Source of the DNA: Rheinheimera sp. 1928-s
Lineage (GTDB): Bacteria; Pseudomonadota; Gammaproteobacteria; Enterobacterales; Alteromonadaceae
Assembly (NCBI RefSeq): GCF_029269265.1
Contig: NZ_JARIXP010000004.1
Coordinates: forward strand, 186,001 to 250,000
Direction of reading: 5' to 3'
Length of the DNA: 64,000 nucleotides
The notes under the pieces are model-generated. The model saw only the letters and a list, made by a program, of their open reading frames with translations, was not told where the DNA came from and ran no database searches. The position numbers were made by a program, and so were the translations under genes. How positions within the stretch are numbered: the stretch's first letter is position 1; each line of letters opens with the position of its first letter. This document shows positions 36,775 to 44,454 of this stretch, piece by piece.

Positions 36775-37065
36775 TTAACTCTCTTTCACTTTGCTAACCA
36801 ACATAGTACGGCTGGACGATACGGCCGGATGCGAAATCTGCACCTGAATATCACTGATCAGCTGATGTAGCTCAGAATCGTCAATGGCCTGTTTCATCTG
36901 CAACTGAAACTCCAGACAAGCATGACCATGCCAGTGGGTCACACCTAATAAATCCCAGTCTGACAGCTGCGGGTGACTTAGCGTATGACCACAGTCCCGC
37001 GCTACTTCATCTAAATCGGCATCATCGTCTGACAAATCAACTTCAAGGTATAAATACAACATCAT
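36775..37065 (-). CDS. Small acidic protein of unknown function
   Basis: The 96-aa protein begins MMLYLYLEVDLSDDDADLDEVARDCGHTL, with an acidic first third and a pattern of alternating strands and helices (DLLGVTHWHGHACLEFQL). I recognise no family. The ATG at 37065 has AAGGA 6 nt upstream and is preferred to a TTG one codon earlier. It lies between convergent flhX (6 bp between stops) and the racemase-like gene upstream, whose stop is 32 bp away. Confidence 0.6.
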   Translation of the reverse strand: MMLYLYLEVDLSDDDADLDEVARDCGHTLSHPQLSDWDLLGVTHWHGHACLEFQLQMKQAIDDSELHQLISDIQVQISHPAVSSSRTMLVSKVKES

Positions 37066-37097
37066 CAATTCCTTATTCTACCCACCGCCCTAACCTC

Positions 37098-37796
37098 CTA
37101 AATAACGGACAGAGAATAGTCGGCGGCCTTTTGCGCATGCAATGCTGTGGTATCAAATAACGGCACAGCGCAATCTTCAGCGCTCACCAATAAACCTATT
37201 TCAGTGCAGCCTAAAATAATAGCTTCTGCGCCTTGCGTCACCAGATCAGCCATGATTTGTTGATACTGCAGCCGTGACTTTGGATTCACCACTCCCAGAC
37301 ACAACTCCTGATAAATGACCTGATGCACCAGGTTCCTGCCCTCTTCGTCCGGTACCAGCACTGTTAAACCATAACGCTCCGTCAGGCGTTTTTTATAAAA
37401 ATCCTGCTCCATGGTAAAACGGGTGCCTAATAAAGCGACTTTGTGAAGGCCAGCTTGTTGTATAGCTTCGGCCGTGGCATCAGCTATATGTAACAGTGGA
37501 ATAGCCACAGCAGCTTCTATGGCCGCTGCTACTTTATGCATGGTGTTAGTACAAAGCACCAAGCACTCAGCGCCAGCTGTTTGTAGCTTGAGCGCAGCAT
37601 CTGCTAACAACTGACCGGCTTTATCCCAGTCGCCACTGCGCTGCAGCTGTTCAATTTCAGCAAAATCTACACTGTATAAAATGATTTTGGCGCTGTGCAG
37701 ACCACCCAACTGTTGCTTGATACGCTGGTTAATCTGACGATAATAAGGAATAGTCGACTCCCAGCTCATGCCGCCTATTAAGCCTATGCTTTTCAT
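37098..37796 (-). CDS. Aspartate/glutamate racemase family protein (YgeA-like)
   Basis: This cofactor-independent racemase has two catalytic cysteines, Cys82 in VLCTNTMHK and Cys197 in ILGCTEIGLL. The N-terminus IGLIGGMSWEST and the NPKSRLQYQQIMADL region are typical of the broad-specificity YgeA/RacD group. Length is 232 aa. The substrate cannot be fixed from sequence; aspartate, glutamate or another amino acid is possible. It is transcribed on its own or with the small acidic gene downstream. Confidence 0.88.
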   Translation of the reverse strand: MKSIGLIGGMSWESTIPYYRQINQRIKQQLGGLHSAKIILYSVDFAEIEQLQRSGDWDKAGQLLADAALKLQTAGAECLVLCTNTMHKVAAAIEAAVAIPLLHIADATAEAIQQAGLHKVALLGTRFTMEQDFYKKRLTERYGLTVLVPDEEGRNLVHQVIYQELCLGVVNPKSRLQYQQIMADLVTQGAEAIILGCTEIGLLVSAEDCAVPLFDTTALHAQKAADYSLSVI

Positions 37797-37859
37797 TGAT
37801 ATTTCTCTAAGGGGATGATGGAGTTACAGTAGCAAGGTACGCAGATACAAGTAAATAAC

Positions 37860-37889
37860 AAAACCCGTTGAAAGGTTCAACGGGTTTTT
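37860..37889. terminator. Intrinsic terminator downstream of the small gene at 37916
   Basis: The 13-bp stem AAAACCCGTTGAA / TTCAACGGGTTTT with a 3-nt loop is bracketed by A and T runs. It lies downstream of the minus-strand small gene. Confidence 0.85.
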
Positions 37890-37915
37890 ATCAATGACGG
37901 AGCGCTATCACAAGC

Positions 37916-38110
37916 TCAGTAATAAATATCCGCTTTTTGATGCAGCTGAGGTTCGTCCTGCAGATCATCAAAAGACACTGCAATGTGCTGATCTTTATTA
38001 TCCAGATCAGATAAATACACAGCTCTATCTTGTGCGTCTATCCAACTCACTACACCTATGCCTTTTTTGGTCTGGCACACCATGCCTAATTTCAGCTCTA
38101 ATACATTCAT
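37916..38110 (-). CDS. Small protein of unknown function (SH3-like/YodC-like pattern)
   Basis: The 64-aa protein begins MNVLELKLGMVCQTKKGIGVVSWID and is beta-rich, like small SH3-fold proteins that start with a KxGxxV/MVC strand, followed by VYLSDLDNKDQHIAVSF. No family is assigned with certainty. The ATG at 38110 has GAGGAG at ideal distance; the longer frame from 38131 has no ribosome site. It has its own terminator and is probably a real short gene. Confidence 0.6.
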   Translation of the reverse strand: MNVLELKLGMVCQTKKGIGVVSWIDAQDRAVYLSDLDNKDQHIAVSFDDLQDEPQLHQKADIYY

Positions 38111-38229
38111 CGCACATCTCCTCAGGCTCAATAACTTAACTTCAGTACTAAGTTAGACGCCCAAAGATGTCATTTTGATGTCCGACCAGATAAATTAATG
38201 CTAACTGAATGAAATAAGGTGAAATTTAG

Positions 38230-38259
38230 TTTGGGTCAGAGTGTTTACCCTGACCCAAA
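38230..38259. terminator. Hairpin after rluB, probable terminator
   Basis: TTTGGGTCAG and CTGACCCAAA form a 10-bp stem with a 10-nt loop. The T run is weak on the minus strand. The GGGTCAG ends recall the palindrome at 24549. Confidence 0.55.
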
Positions 38260-38281
38260 AGATACAAAAGTTAGGGCTGGA

Positions 38282-39223
38282 TCAGATGCGGGTACGTTTT
38301 TTCTGAGTTTGTTTTGGCTTTTTCGCTTTGGCTTTTTCGGCTGCTGCTGCTTTTTCTGCTCTCACCACTTCTGGCTTAACACCCGACTGCACCATGATTT
38401 GATGTTTACGCACTGCACGTTTTATGCCTGCCATACGACGACGACGCTCATCGCGGTCTTCCGGTTTCATCAAGCTTTCAGTTTCAGCCGATAAATGCAC
38501 CAGCTTACGTAAATAGTTCACATCTTCCAGCGGATATTCGGCATAACCACCTGCTGGTAAATGTTTAGGCAATAACAAATCACCGTAACGAATACGAATT
38601 AAACGGCTAACCACAGCCCCCTGCGATTCCCACATACGGCGAACTTCACGGTTACGGCCTTCAGTCAACACCACATGGAACCAGCGATTAATGCCTTCGC
38701 CGCCCATAGCTTTTACTTTTTTGAAGTTGGCTTTACCATCTTCCAGCTCCACGCCTAAACGTAATTTCTGGATCATCGCATCGTTGACATCACCAAATAC
38801 CCGTACTGCATATTCACGTTCTACTTCAAACTTTGGATGCATTAAACGGTTGGCCATTTCACCATCTGTGGTGAACAGCAATAAACCACTGGTATTGATA
38901 TCTAAACGGCCAATGGCAATCCAGCGTGAGTCTTTAATTTTTGGCAGGCGGTCAAATACAGTAGGACGACCTTCAGGGTCGATACGCGAACAAATCTCAC
39001 CTTCTGGTTTGTGGTAGGCAATCACACGGCATACCTGTTCAGCTTCTGCTGCAATTTTGACCGGATGGCCATCGACTCGCACTTGTTGATTTGCATTGAT
39101 GCGGTCGCCTAATGTCGCCACTTTGCCATCCACAGTCACACGTCCAGCACTGATGTATTCTTCCATCTCGCGGCGGGATCCAACACCGGATCGCGCCAGC
39201 ACTTTCTGTAGTTTTTCACTCAT
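38282..39223 (-). CDS. rluB: 23S rRNA pseudouridine(2605) synthase RluB
   Basis: RluB converts a uridine in helix 93 of 23S rRNA to pseudouridine. An N-terminal S4 RNA-binding domain ([22 protein letters not shown]) leads to the RsuA-type catalytic domain with Asp108 in [14 protein letters not shown] and the [12 protein letters not shown] motif. A long Lys/Arg/Ala-rich tail (about 255-313) is typical of RluB and probably disordered. It is the last gene of the rnm-yciO-scpA-scpB-rluB run, 3 bp after scpB. Confidence 0.95.
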   Translation of the reverse strand: MSEKLQKVLARSGVGSRREMEEYISAGRVTVDGKVATLGDRINANQQVRVDGHPVKIAAEAEQVCRVIAYHKPEGEICSRIDPEGRPTVFDRLPKIKDSRWIAIGRLDINTSGLLLFTTDGEMANRLMHPKFEVEREYAVRVFGDVNDAMIQKLRLGVELEDGKANFKKVKAMGGEGINRWFHVVLTEGRNREVRRMWESQGAVVSRLIRIRYGDLLLPKHLPAGGYAEYPLEDVNYLRKLVHLSAETESLMKPEDRDERRRRMAGIKRAVRKHQIMVQSGVKPEVVRAEKAAAAEKAKAKKPKQTQKKRTRI

Positions 39224-39226
39224 GAT

Positions 39227-39808
39227 TTAATGTATCTCTTCAGTCATCACGACTGGGTTAAAAAAATCCGGCGTTGCTTGAAACTCGGCCAGAGCAGGTA
39301 AATCGCTTAAATCCTTTAAGCCAAAATAATCTAAAAATGTCGGCGTCGTGGCATACAAACCAGGACGACCCGGTACTTCTTTATGCCCTACCACTTTGAC
39401 CCAACCCCGGTCGAGCAAAGTCCGCATAATCTGACTGCTGACAGTCACACCCCGCACTTCTTCAATTTCGCCGCGGGTAATAGGCTGACGATAGGCAATC
39501 AACGCCAACGTCTCGAGCACAGCACGGGAATAACGGGGTGAACGTTCTGGCCAGAGTAAAGCCAGATATTCACTTAAATCAGCGCGGGTCTGAAACCGAA
39601 AACCTGAGGCGGTTTCAATCAACTGAATACCCCGGCCTAAATAATCCTGTTGCAACTGACTTAAGGCCTGCTGCAGACGTTTTCGGGTTAACTCAAAACT
39701 TTCCAGCACAGTACTTTGTAAGTCATTGACAGACAAAGGTTTGTCAGAGGCAAAAATAGCGGCTTCGACTAACTGCAGCAGTTGTTGCTCGTTAATTTTT
39801 TTCGCCAT
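39227..39808 (-). CDS. scpB: Segregation and condensation protein ScpB
   Basis: ScpB is the winged-helix kite subunit of the Smc-ScpAB condensin. The 193-aa protein shows two winged-helix domains: LLQLVEAAIFASDKPLSVNDL at the start and VLETLALIAYRQPITRGEIEEVRGV in the second, followed by GRPGLYATTPTFLDYFGL, all characteristic. AAGGAG stands 7 nt before the ATG. Its partner scpA is immediately upstream (38-bp gap). No smc gene is in the window. Confidence 0.95.
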   Translation of the reverse strand: MAKKINEQQLLQLVEAAIFASDKPLSVNDLQSTVLESFELTRKRLQQALSQLQQDYLGRGIQLIETASGFRFQTRADLSEYLALLWPERSPRYSRAVLETLALIAYRQPITRGEIEEVRGVTVSSQIMRTLLDRGWVKVVGHKEVPGRPGLYATTPTFLDYFGLKDLSDLPALAEFQATPDFFNPVVMTEEIH

Positions 39809-39846
39809 GCCCGCTCCTTAGTCTGTAGCTTCAAATACGCCGGTTA

Positions 39847-40668
39847 TTATGCCAATTTCACGTGGATCTGACCATAAGCTTCTACTTGTATGACTTGTAT
39901 CAGCTTTTCTTTGACCAGCTCCAGAATAGCTAAAAAGCTGACGACTACACCTTGTCGCCCTTCAGCTAACTCAAAACATTCAGCAAACTCAAGGTAGTCA
40001 GAGCGGCCTTTAAGCAACTCCAAAATCTTACTCATGCGCTCACGAGTGGATAAATGCTCTTTTTTAATTTGGTGATGCTGAAAATCTTTGGCGCGTTTGG
40101 CAATGTCTTTCAGTGCCAGCAAAATCTCCTGCAACGACACTTCAGGTAAAATCACATAAGGCTCAAAGTTATCATCCAACCCTGCTTTGGCAGGGAAATA
40201 ATCCCGCTCCTGGCGTGGCAATAAATCCACGTCAGTGGCTGCTTTGCGGATAATTTCGTATTCCTGCAACCGCCGGACTAAATCAGCTCTGGGGTCGGTT
40301 TCTTCATCGGCTTTATGGTCGTGCTGCGGCAGTAATAAACGTGATTTAATCTCCGCCAGCATAGCCGCCATTAACAAATACTCCGCTGCCAGCTCAAAGT
40401 TCATATCCTGCATTAAATCAATGTATTCCATATACTGCAGGGTGATTTCGTTGATGGGCAAATCGACAATATCAAAACGGTGACGACGAATTAAATACAG
40501 CAAAAAATCCAGCGGACCTTCAAAACTCTCCAGCAATACCGACAGCGCTTCAGGCGGAATATACAAATCTTCTGGCTTATCCAGCACAGCCTCACCGCGG
40601 ACAAAAGCCAGCGGCAAAGGCTGCTGTATCGTCAGGCTGGCAAAGCTGTCGGCGAGTGGCTCAGACAT
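39847..40668 (-). CDS. scpA: Segregation and condensation protein ScpA
   Basis: ScpA is the kleisin that bridges the Smc heads. The N-terminal Smc-neck-binding helices are recognisable in SFEGPLDFLLYLIRRHRFDIVDLPI and AAEYLLMAAMLAEIKSRLLLP. The C-terminal winged-helix segment that contacts the Smc cap is VVVSFLAILELVKEKLIQVIQ. Length is 273 aa. The first 40 residues are a less conserved extension. GGAG precedes the ATG. It lies 14 bp after yciO. Confidence 0.95.
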   Translation of the reverse strand: MSEPLADSFASLTIQQPLPLAFVRGEAVLDKPEDLYIPPEALSVLLESFEGPLDFLLYLIRRHRFDIVDLPINEITLQYMEYIDLMQDMNFELAAEYLLMAAMLAEIKSRLLLPQHDHKADEETDPRADLVRRLQEYEIIRKAATDVDLLPRQERDYFPAKAGLDDNFEPYVILPEVSLQEILLALKDIAKRAKDFQHHQIKKEHLSTRERMSKILELLKGRSDYLEFAECFELAEGRQGVVVSFLAILELVKEKLIQVIQVEAYGQIHVKLA

Positions 40669-40682
40669 TACTGCTCCACAGA

Positions 40683-41303
40683 TTATAGGAAAGCACTGCT
40701 ATCGCCTGCGCCCTGACGAATAACTACTGGATTGTCTTCGGATAAATCAATCACTGTGGTGTGGTTTTCAGCTATCACGCCACCGTGAATTATTAAATCC
40801 ACCTGACGTTCTAATTGATCGCGCATTTCTTCCGGATCCGATTCAGCAAAGTCATTGCCTGGCAACACTAAGGAACTCGACATCATAGGTTCACCCAGCT
40901 CTTCGAGTAACGCCAGCGCAATTTTATTTTGCGGAATACGTAAACCTACGGTCTTTTTCTTTTCATTTAACAAACGCTTAGGCACTTCTTTGGTGCCACG
41001 CAAAATAAAAGTATAAGCACCAGGTGTATGGTTTTTGATTAAGCGAAAGGCGCTGTTTTCGACCTTGGCATACACAGACAGCTCGGAAAAATCGCGGCAC
41101 ATCAAGGTAAAGTGATGTTCTGTGCTCATCTGACGGATTTGCAAAATACGCTCAAGCGCGGCTTTGTCACCTATATGACACCCCAGCGCATAGCCTGAAT
41201 CTGTCGGGTAAATCACCACCCCACCTTGCTTGATAATATGCACAGCCTGTTTAATTAAACGTTGCTGTGGATTCTCAGGATGAACATAAAAAAACTGGCT
41301 CAT
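40683..41303 (-). CDS. yciO: YciO family Sua5/YrdC-like protein
   Basis: This protein belongs to the Sua5/YrdC/YciO family of threonylcarbamoyl-AMP synthases. The YciO subgroup is a paralogue of TsaC whose role in t6A synthesis is unproven or weak. Family motifs are GGVVIYPTDSGYALGC, the KNHTPGAYTFIL loop and VGLRIPQN. At 206 aa it lacks the Sua5 C-terminal domain. Its position beside rnm (trpH) and the trp operon is the same as in E. coli. Confidence 0.92.
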   Translation of the reverse strand: MSQFFYVHPENPQQRLIKQAVHIIKQGGVVIYPTDSGYALGCHIGDKAALERILQIRQMSTEHHFTLMCRDFSELSVYAKVENSAFRLIKNHTPGAYTFILRGTKEVPKRLLNEKKKTVGLRIPQNKIALALLEELGEPMMSSSLVLPGNDFAESDPEEMRDQLERQVDLIIHGGVIAENHTTVIDLSEDNPVVIRQGAGDSSAFL

Positions 41304-41371
41304 AAATTCTTCTTATTCTCTGCACTTGTCACTAAAGTATGTTTAAGAAATAGCAATAAATTTGTTAAAAA

Positions 41372-42235
41372 TCAAGATGAAAGCCGTGCTGATTCAGGCT
41401 CTGGCAACTGCCAGTCATGCCATACTGGAGTGACATCGTCGGTAAAGTACAACTGGCGTCCCAGCTCATTCCATGGCGTTTCCTGATGAAAATCAGAACC
41501 CGCCGACGCCGTTAAACCAAACTTTTGACACAGCATCCAGACCTGACGTTTTTGCACTGGCGTCATTTGAGCTGACGCCACTTCCATGGCTTTGCCGCCA
41601 GCGGCAGAAAACTCTTCCGCTAAACGGGTGAGCCAACGGCCATTTAGTTTGTATTTGAGCGGATGGGCTAAAACAGGAGTGCCGCCTGCAGCTAAAATCC
41701 ACTGAACAGATTCTTGCAGCGGCACCCAGTTATTCGGCACATAACCTGTATTACCGCGGCTTAAGTACTTTTTAAATACGGTATTCATCGAACTGGCTTT
41801 ACCAATCTGCACCAGATAACGGGCAAAGTGAGTGCGGGTTAACGCAGCGCCATTGGCAATTTTTAATACATTTTCCAGCACGTCCGGTATTTTGTTTTTC
41901 TCTAATCGACGTGCCATCTCTTCAGCCCGTTCGACACGGCGTTGCTGCTGGGCAGCTAAATGCTGTAAAAACAGCGGGCAGTCGGTATTGATATTTAAAC
42001 CGACAATATGAATTTCAAACTCGTACCAGCTGGTCGAAATTTCCACACCTGGGATCAAGGTCAAAGGCAGCTTTTTTTCAGCAATAGCGGCGCGGGCTTC
42101 GGCGAGTCCTGCAATAGTGTCGTGGTCGGTAATGGCAAGCACATCCACGCCTTTACTGACAGCACGCTCAACCAGTTCGGTTGGGCTTAATACGCCATCT
42201 GAGCAATAAGTGTGGCTGTGTAAATCAATTTTCAT
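41372..42235 (-). CDS. rnm: RNase AM, 5'-3' exonuclease / 3',5'-nucleotide bisphosphate phosphatase (YciV/TrpH, PHP domain)
   Basis: This PHP-fold metallo-phosphoesterase trims 5' ends of short RNAs and 5S/16S/23S rRNA precursors in E. coli, and also hydrolyses pAp-type nucleotides. The metal-binding motifs are DLHSHTYCSDG (4-14), ITDHDT, GVEIS, VLAHPLKY and the final GSDFH. Length is 287 aa (E. coli 293). It is divergent from the trp operon; the 600-bp gap between contains the trp leader region. Confidence 0.93.
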   Translation of the reverse strand: MKIDLHSHTYCSDGVLSPTELVERAVSKGVDVLAITDHDTIAGLAEARAAIAEKKLPLTLIPGVEISTSWYEFEIHIVGLNINTDCPLFLQHLAAQQQRRVERAEEMARRLEKNKIPDVLENVLKIANGAALTRTHFARYLVQIGKASSMNTVFKKYLSRGNTGYVPNNWVPLQESVQWILAAGGTPVLAHPLKYKLNGRWLTRLAEEFSAAGGKAMEVASAQMTPVQKRQVWMLCQKFGLTASAGSDFHQETPWNELGRQLYFTDDVTPVWHDWQLPEPESARLSS

Positions 42236-42374
42236 GAGAAGTACCTAAATAAACGGCCGTCATTGTGCCACAAAAGCGCTGGCTGAGCTTGGGTTTCTGC
42301 AGCGCTACACTAAGGTGCTTTTTAGCCATCTATCCGCTTATACGTTTTTTTTTGGACTTATAACTAAACAAGGC

Positions 42375-42404
42375 TTGACGGCCATTTGATTTCAGGGTTT
42401 TATA
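42375..42404 (+). promoter_or_regulatory. Probable sigma-70 promoter of the trp operon
   Basis: TTGACG (42375-42380) and TTTATA (42399-42404) are separated by 18 bp, or TTTTAT by 17. Transcription would start about 50 nt upstream of the first leader peptide. I see no clear TrpR operator over it. The stretch 42236-42374 between rnm and this promoter shows nothing else certain. Confidence 0.55.
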
Positions 42405-42462
42405 GAGGCGTTTTCAGAGCGACTCACTTCAGAGTTGCCGACTAACAACGGATTTATAGCCA

Positions 42463-42516
42463 ATGCAATTTCAGACAACAACTCAAACTCACATTTGGTG
42501 GTGGCATACTCCTTAA
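42463..42516 (+). CDS. First trp leader peptide (WWW)
   Basis: This 17-codon frame encodes MQFQTTTQTHIWWWHTP, with three consecutive Trp codons at positions 12-14 and a stop at 42514-42516. The stop runs directly into ACGGGC, which can pair with GCCCGT 33 nt later. That is the arrangement of a transcription attenuator: ribosomes stalled at the Trp codons expose the antiterminator segment. The ribosome site (CGGA, about 11 nt upstream) is modest. It is too short for normal gene callers. A second leader of the same kind follows at 42637. Confidence 0.8.
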   Translation: MQFQTTTQTHIWWWHTP

Positions 42517-42550
42517 CGGGCGTGTGGAGGCGTTGTATTCGCTATAAAAC

Positions 42551-42582
42551 CAGGCCCGTTTCGAAAGATGCGGGCTTTTTTT
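42551..42582 (+). terminator. First trp attenuator terminator
   Basis: GCCCG (42554-42558) pairs with CGGGC (42571-42575), followed by seven T. The competing antiterminator is ACGGGC (42516-42521) with GCCCGT (42554-42559). It cannot end an upstream gene, because the neighbour rnm is on the other strand. Confidence 0.75.
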
Positions 42583-42636
42583 ATGTCTTTTTACAGAGTT
42601 TTATCAAGGCTTTTAACAAAAAACGGGTTAGAAAAA

Positions 42637-42687
42637 ATGAAAATAGCACAACAAAGATTCTGGCGTTGGTGGCGATTTCCTGGTTAG
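42637..42687 (+). CDS. trpL: Second trp leader peptide (WRWW), trpL
   Basis: This 16-codon frame encodes MKIAQQRFWRWWRFPG, with Trp codons at 9, 11 and 12 interleaved with Arg, and stops at 42685-42687. GCGGGC begins at the last base of the stop codon (42687-42692) and can pair with GCCCGC (42724-42729), which otherwise forms the terminator stem with GCGGGC further on. This is the classical E. coli trpL layout. A second stem CGGACAA/TTGTCCG (42694-42710) lies between. GGGTTAG upstream is a weak ribosome site. Confidence 0.85.
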   Translation: MKIAQQRFWRWWRFPG

Positions 42688-42718
42688 CGGGCCGGACAAT
42701 TATTGTCCGAATACAGCC

Positions 42719-42746
42719 AAAAAGCCCGCTTGATGCGGGCTTTTTT
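42719..42746 (+). terminator. Second trp attenuator terminator
   Basis: AAAAAGCCCGC (42719-42729) pairs with GCGGGCTTTTT (42735-42745) around TTGAT, followed by a T run. The antiterminator alternative is 42687-42692 with 42724-42729. A small hairpin CAACGC/GCGTTG (42780-42794) without a T run lies between this and trpE. Confidence 0.88.
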
Positions 42747-42843
42747 ATTCGCAGCCATCCATGGCGCTCCCCTATGGGCCAACGCTTCGCGTTGTTAAAA
42801 ATAGTTCCTGACGATTTTTTGTTTCAAGAATTTAGGAAAAACC

Positions 42844-44454
42844 ATGAATTTACAGCAAATCACCACCACCACGGGCCAAGTAGCCAGCTTCAGTCAAACA
42901 CTGAGCATTCAGCCTGATCCGCTGCAAAGTTTCAGAGCCTTAACCAGTCAGGGCCAAATGGCGTTATTACTGGAATCGGCAGAAATTGACAGCAAAAACA
43001 GTTTAAAAAGTCTGATGCTGATTGATGCTGCTTTGCGTATTGAATGCAATGCCCTAAAGGTGCAGGTTGAAGCTTTAACCGAAAACGGTAAAACCCTGCT
43101 GCCTTATCTGGCGTCTTTGCTGCAAGGCAAAGCTGAACTTGATTTGTCGTCCAACCAACTCAAAATAGAGTTTGCCAAAGCAGACCCTTTGCTGGATGAA
43201 GAAAGCCGTTTATTACTACCTAACTCACTGACGGTTTTACGTTTACTGCAGCAAAAGCTGCACAACAACAGCGACGAGCCATTAGCCATCTTTTTAGGGG
43301 GTGTCATAGGCTACGATTTAGTGGCCATGGTAGAAGACTTGCCCCAAGTGCCTAGCGCTGAAAACCAATGTCCTGACTACCTGTTTTATCTGGCTGAAAC
43401 TTTGTTAGTGGTGGATCATCAGGCAGGCAATAGCCGTCTGATTGGCAATGTGTTTTGTGGTGCGGCAGCCCAGCAGCAGTATTTTGTGATTGGTCAGCGT
43501 TTATCAGAGTTGCAGCAGTTATTACAGCAAGCAAAGAATACAACAACGGCGCAGACCATAACAGCAGGGCCTTCAGCCAAAACTGAAGTCAAAGTAGATA
43601 TCAGTGATGCCGACTTTGTCGCCCAAGTCGAAGCATTGAAACACAACATAGTGGCCGGTGATGTATTTCAGGTGGTGCCATCGCGCTGTTTCAGCCTGCC
43701 CTGCCCTGATCCACAAGCGGCTTACGCCAAACTGAAACAACAAAATCCCAGCCCTTATATGTTTTACCTGCAAGACAGAAACTTCAGCCTGTTTGGTGCT
43801 TCTCCTGAGTCGGCGTTGAAATATGAAGCCAAAACCGCACAAGTAGAAATTTACCCTATTGCAGGCACCCGTCGCCGTGGTTTTGCCGCCAACGGCAGTA
43901 TTGACCGCGACTTAGACAGCCGCATTGAGCTGGAACTGCGTCAGGACGAAAAAGAGAAAGCCGAACACTTAATGCTGGTCGATTTAGCCCGTAACGACGT
44001 AGCCCGCATCAGTGTGCCGGGCAGTCGTTATGTCAAAGAGCTGCTGAAAGTAGACAGATACTCCTATGTGATGCATTTAGTCTCCCGAGTCGTTGGTACC
44101 TTAAAACCAGAACTGGACGCTTTGCATGCCTATCAGGCCTGTATGAATATGGGCACTTTAGTGGGTGCGCCAAAAGTGCGGGCAGCGGAACTGATACGTG
44201 GTGTCGAGAAAAAACGCCGTGGCAGTTATGGTGGCGCAGTAGGTTATTTAGCTGGCAATGGTGATTTTGACAGCTGCATCGTCATTCGTTCGGCTTATGT
44301 GCAAAACGGCATGGCTTATATTCAGGCCGGCGCTGGTGTGGTCTACGACAGCGTAGCGCAAGCCGAAGCGGATGAAACCCGTAGCAAAGCTCAGGCGGTG
44401 ATTAATGCGATTCAATCTGCAGGCCAAGCTGTTGAACAAGGAGTATCAGCATGA
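42844..44454 (+). CDS. trpE: Anthranilate synthase component I
   Basis: TrpE makes anthranilate from chorismate using ammonia delivered by TrpG. The N-terminal feedback-binding motif is LLESAE (42-47). The C-terminal chorismate-binding core carries YPIAGTRRRG, DEKEKAEHLMLVDLARND, VMHLVSRVVG and GGAVGYLAGNGDFDSCIVIR. Length is 536 aa (E. coli 520). It is first in the operon and overlaps trpG by 4 bp. Expression should be set by the double attenuator upstream and activity by Trp feedback. Confidence 0.97.
   Translation: MNLQQITTTTGQVASFSQTLSIQPDPLQSFRALTSQGQMALLLESAEIDSKNSLKSLMLIDAALRIECNALKVQVEALTENGKTLLPYLASLLQGKAELDLSSNQLKIEFAKADPLLDEESRLLLPNSLTVLRLLQQKLHNNSDEPLAIFLGGVIGYDLVAMVEDLPQVPSAENQCPDYLFYLAETLLVVDHQAGNSRLIGNVFCGAAAQQQYFVIGQRLSELQQLLQQAKNTTTAQTITAGPSAKTEVKVDISDADFVAQVEALKHNIVAGDVFQVVPSRCFSLPCPDPQAAYAKLKQQNPSPYMFYLQDRNFSLFGASPESALKYEAKTAQVEIYPIAGTRRRGFAANGSIDRDLDSRIELELRQDEKEKAEHLMLVDLARNDVARISVPGSRYVKELLKVDRYSYVMHLVSRVVGTLKPELDALHAYQACMNMGTLVGAPKVRAAELIRGVEKKRRGSYGGAVGYLAGNGDFDSCIVIRSAYVQNGMAYIQAGAGVVYDSVAQAEADETRSKAQAVINAIQSAGQAVEQGVSA

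Noticed and set aside
42551-42582. First attenuator read as an ordinary gene terminator
   Set aside because: No plus-strand gene ends upstream of it; the neighbour rnm is divergent. The Trp leader frame and the matching antiterminator fit attenuation.
42435-42917. 160-aa open frame across the trp leader
   Set aside because: It reads through both attenuators in another frame and overlaps the trpE start; the leader peptides and stems explain the region.
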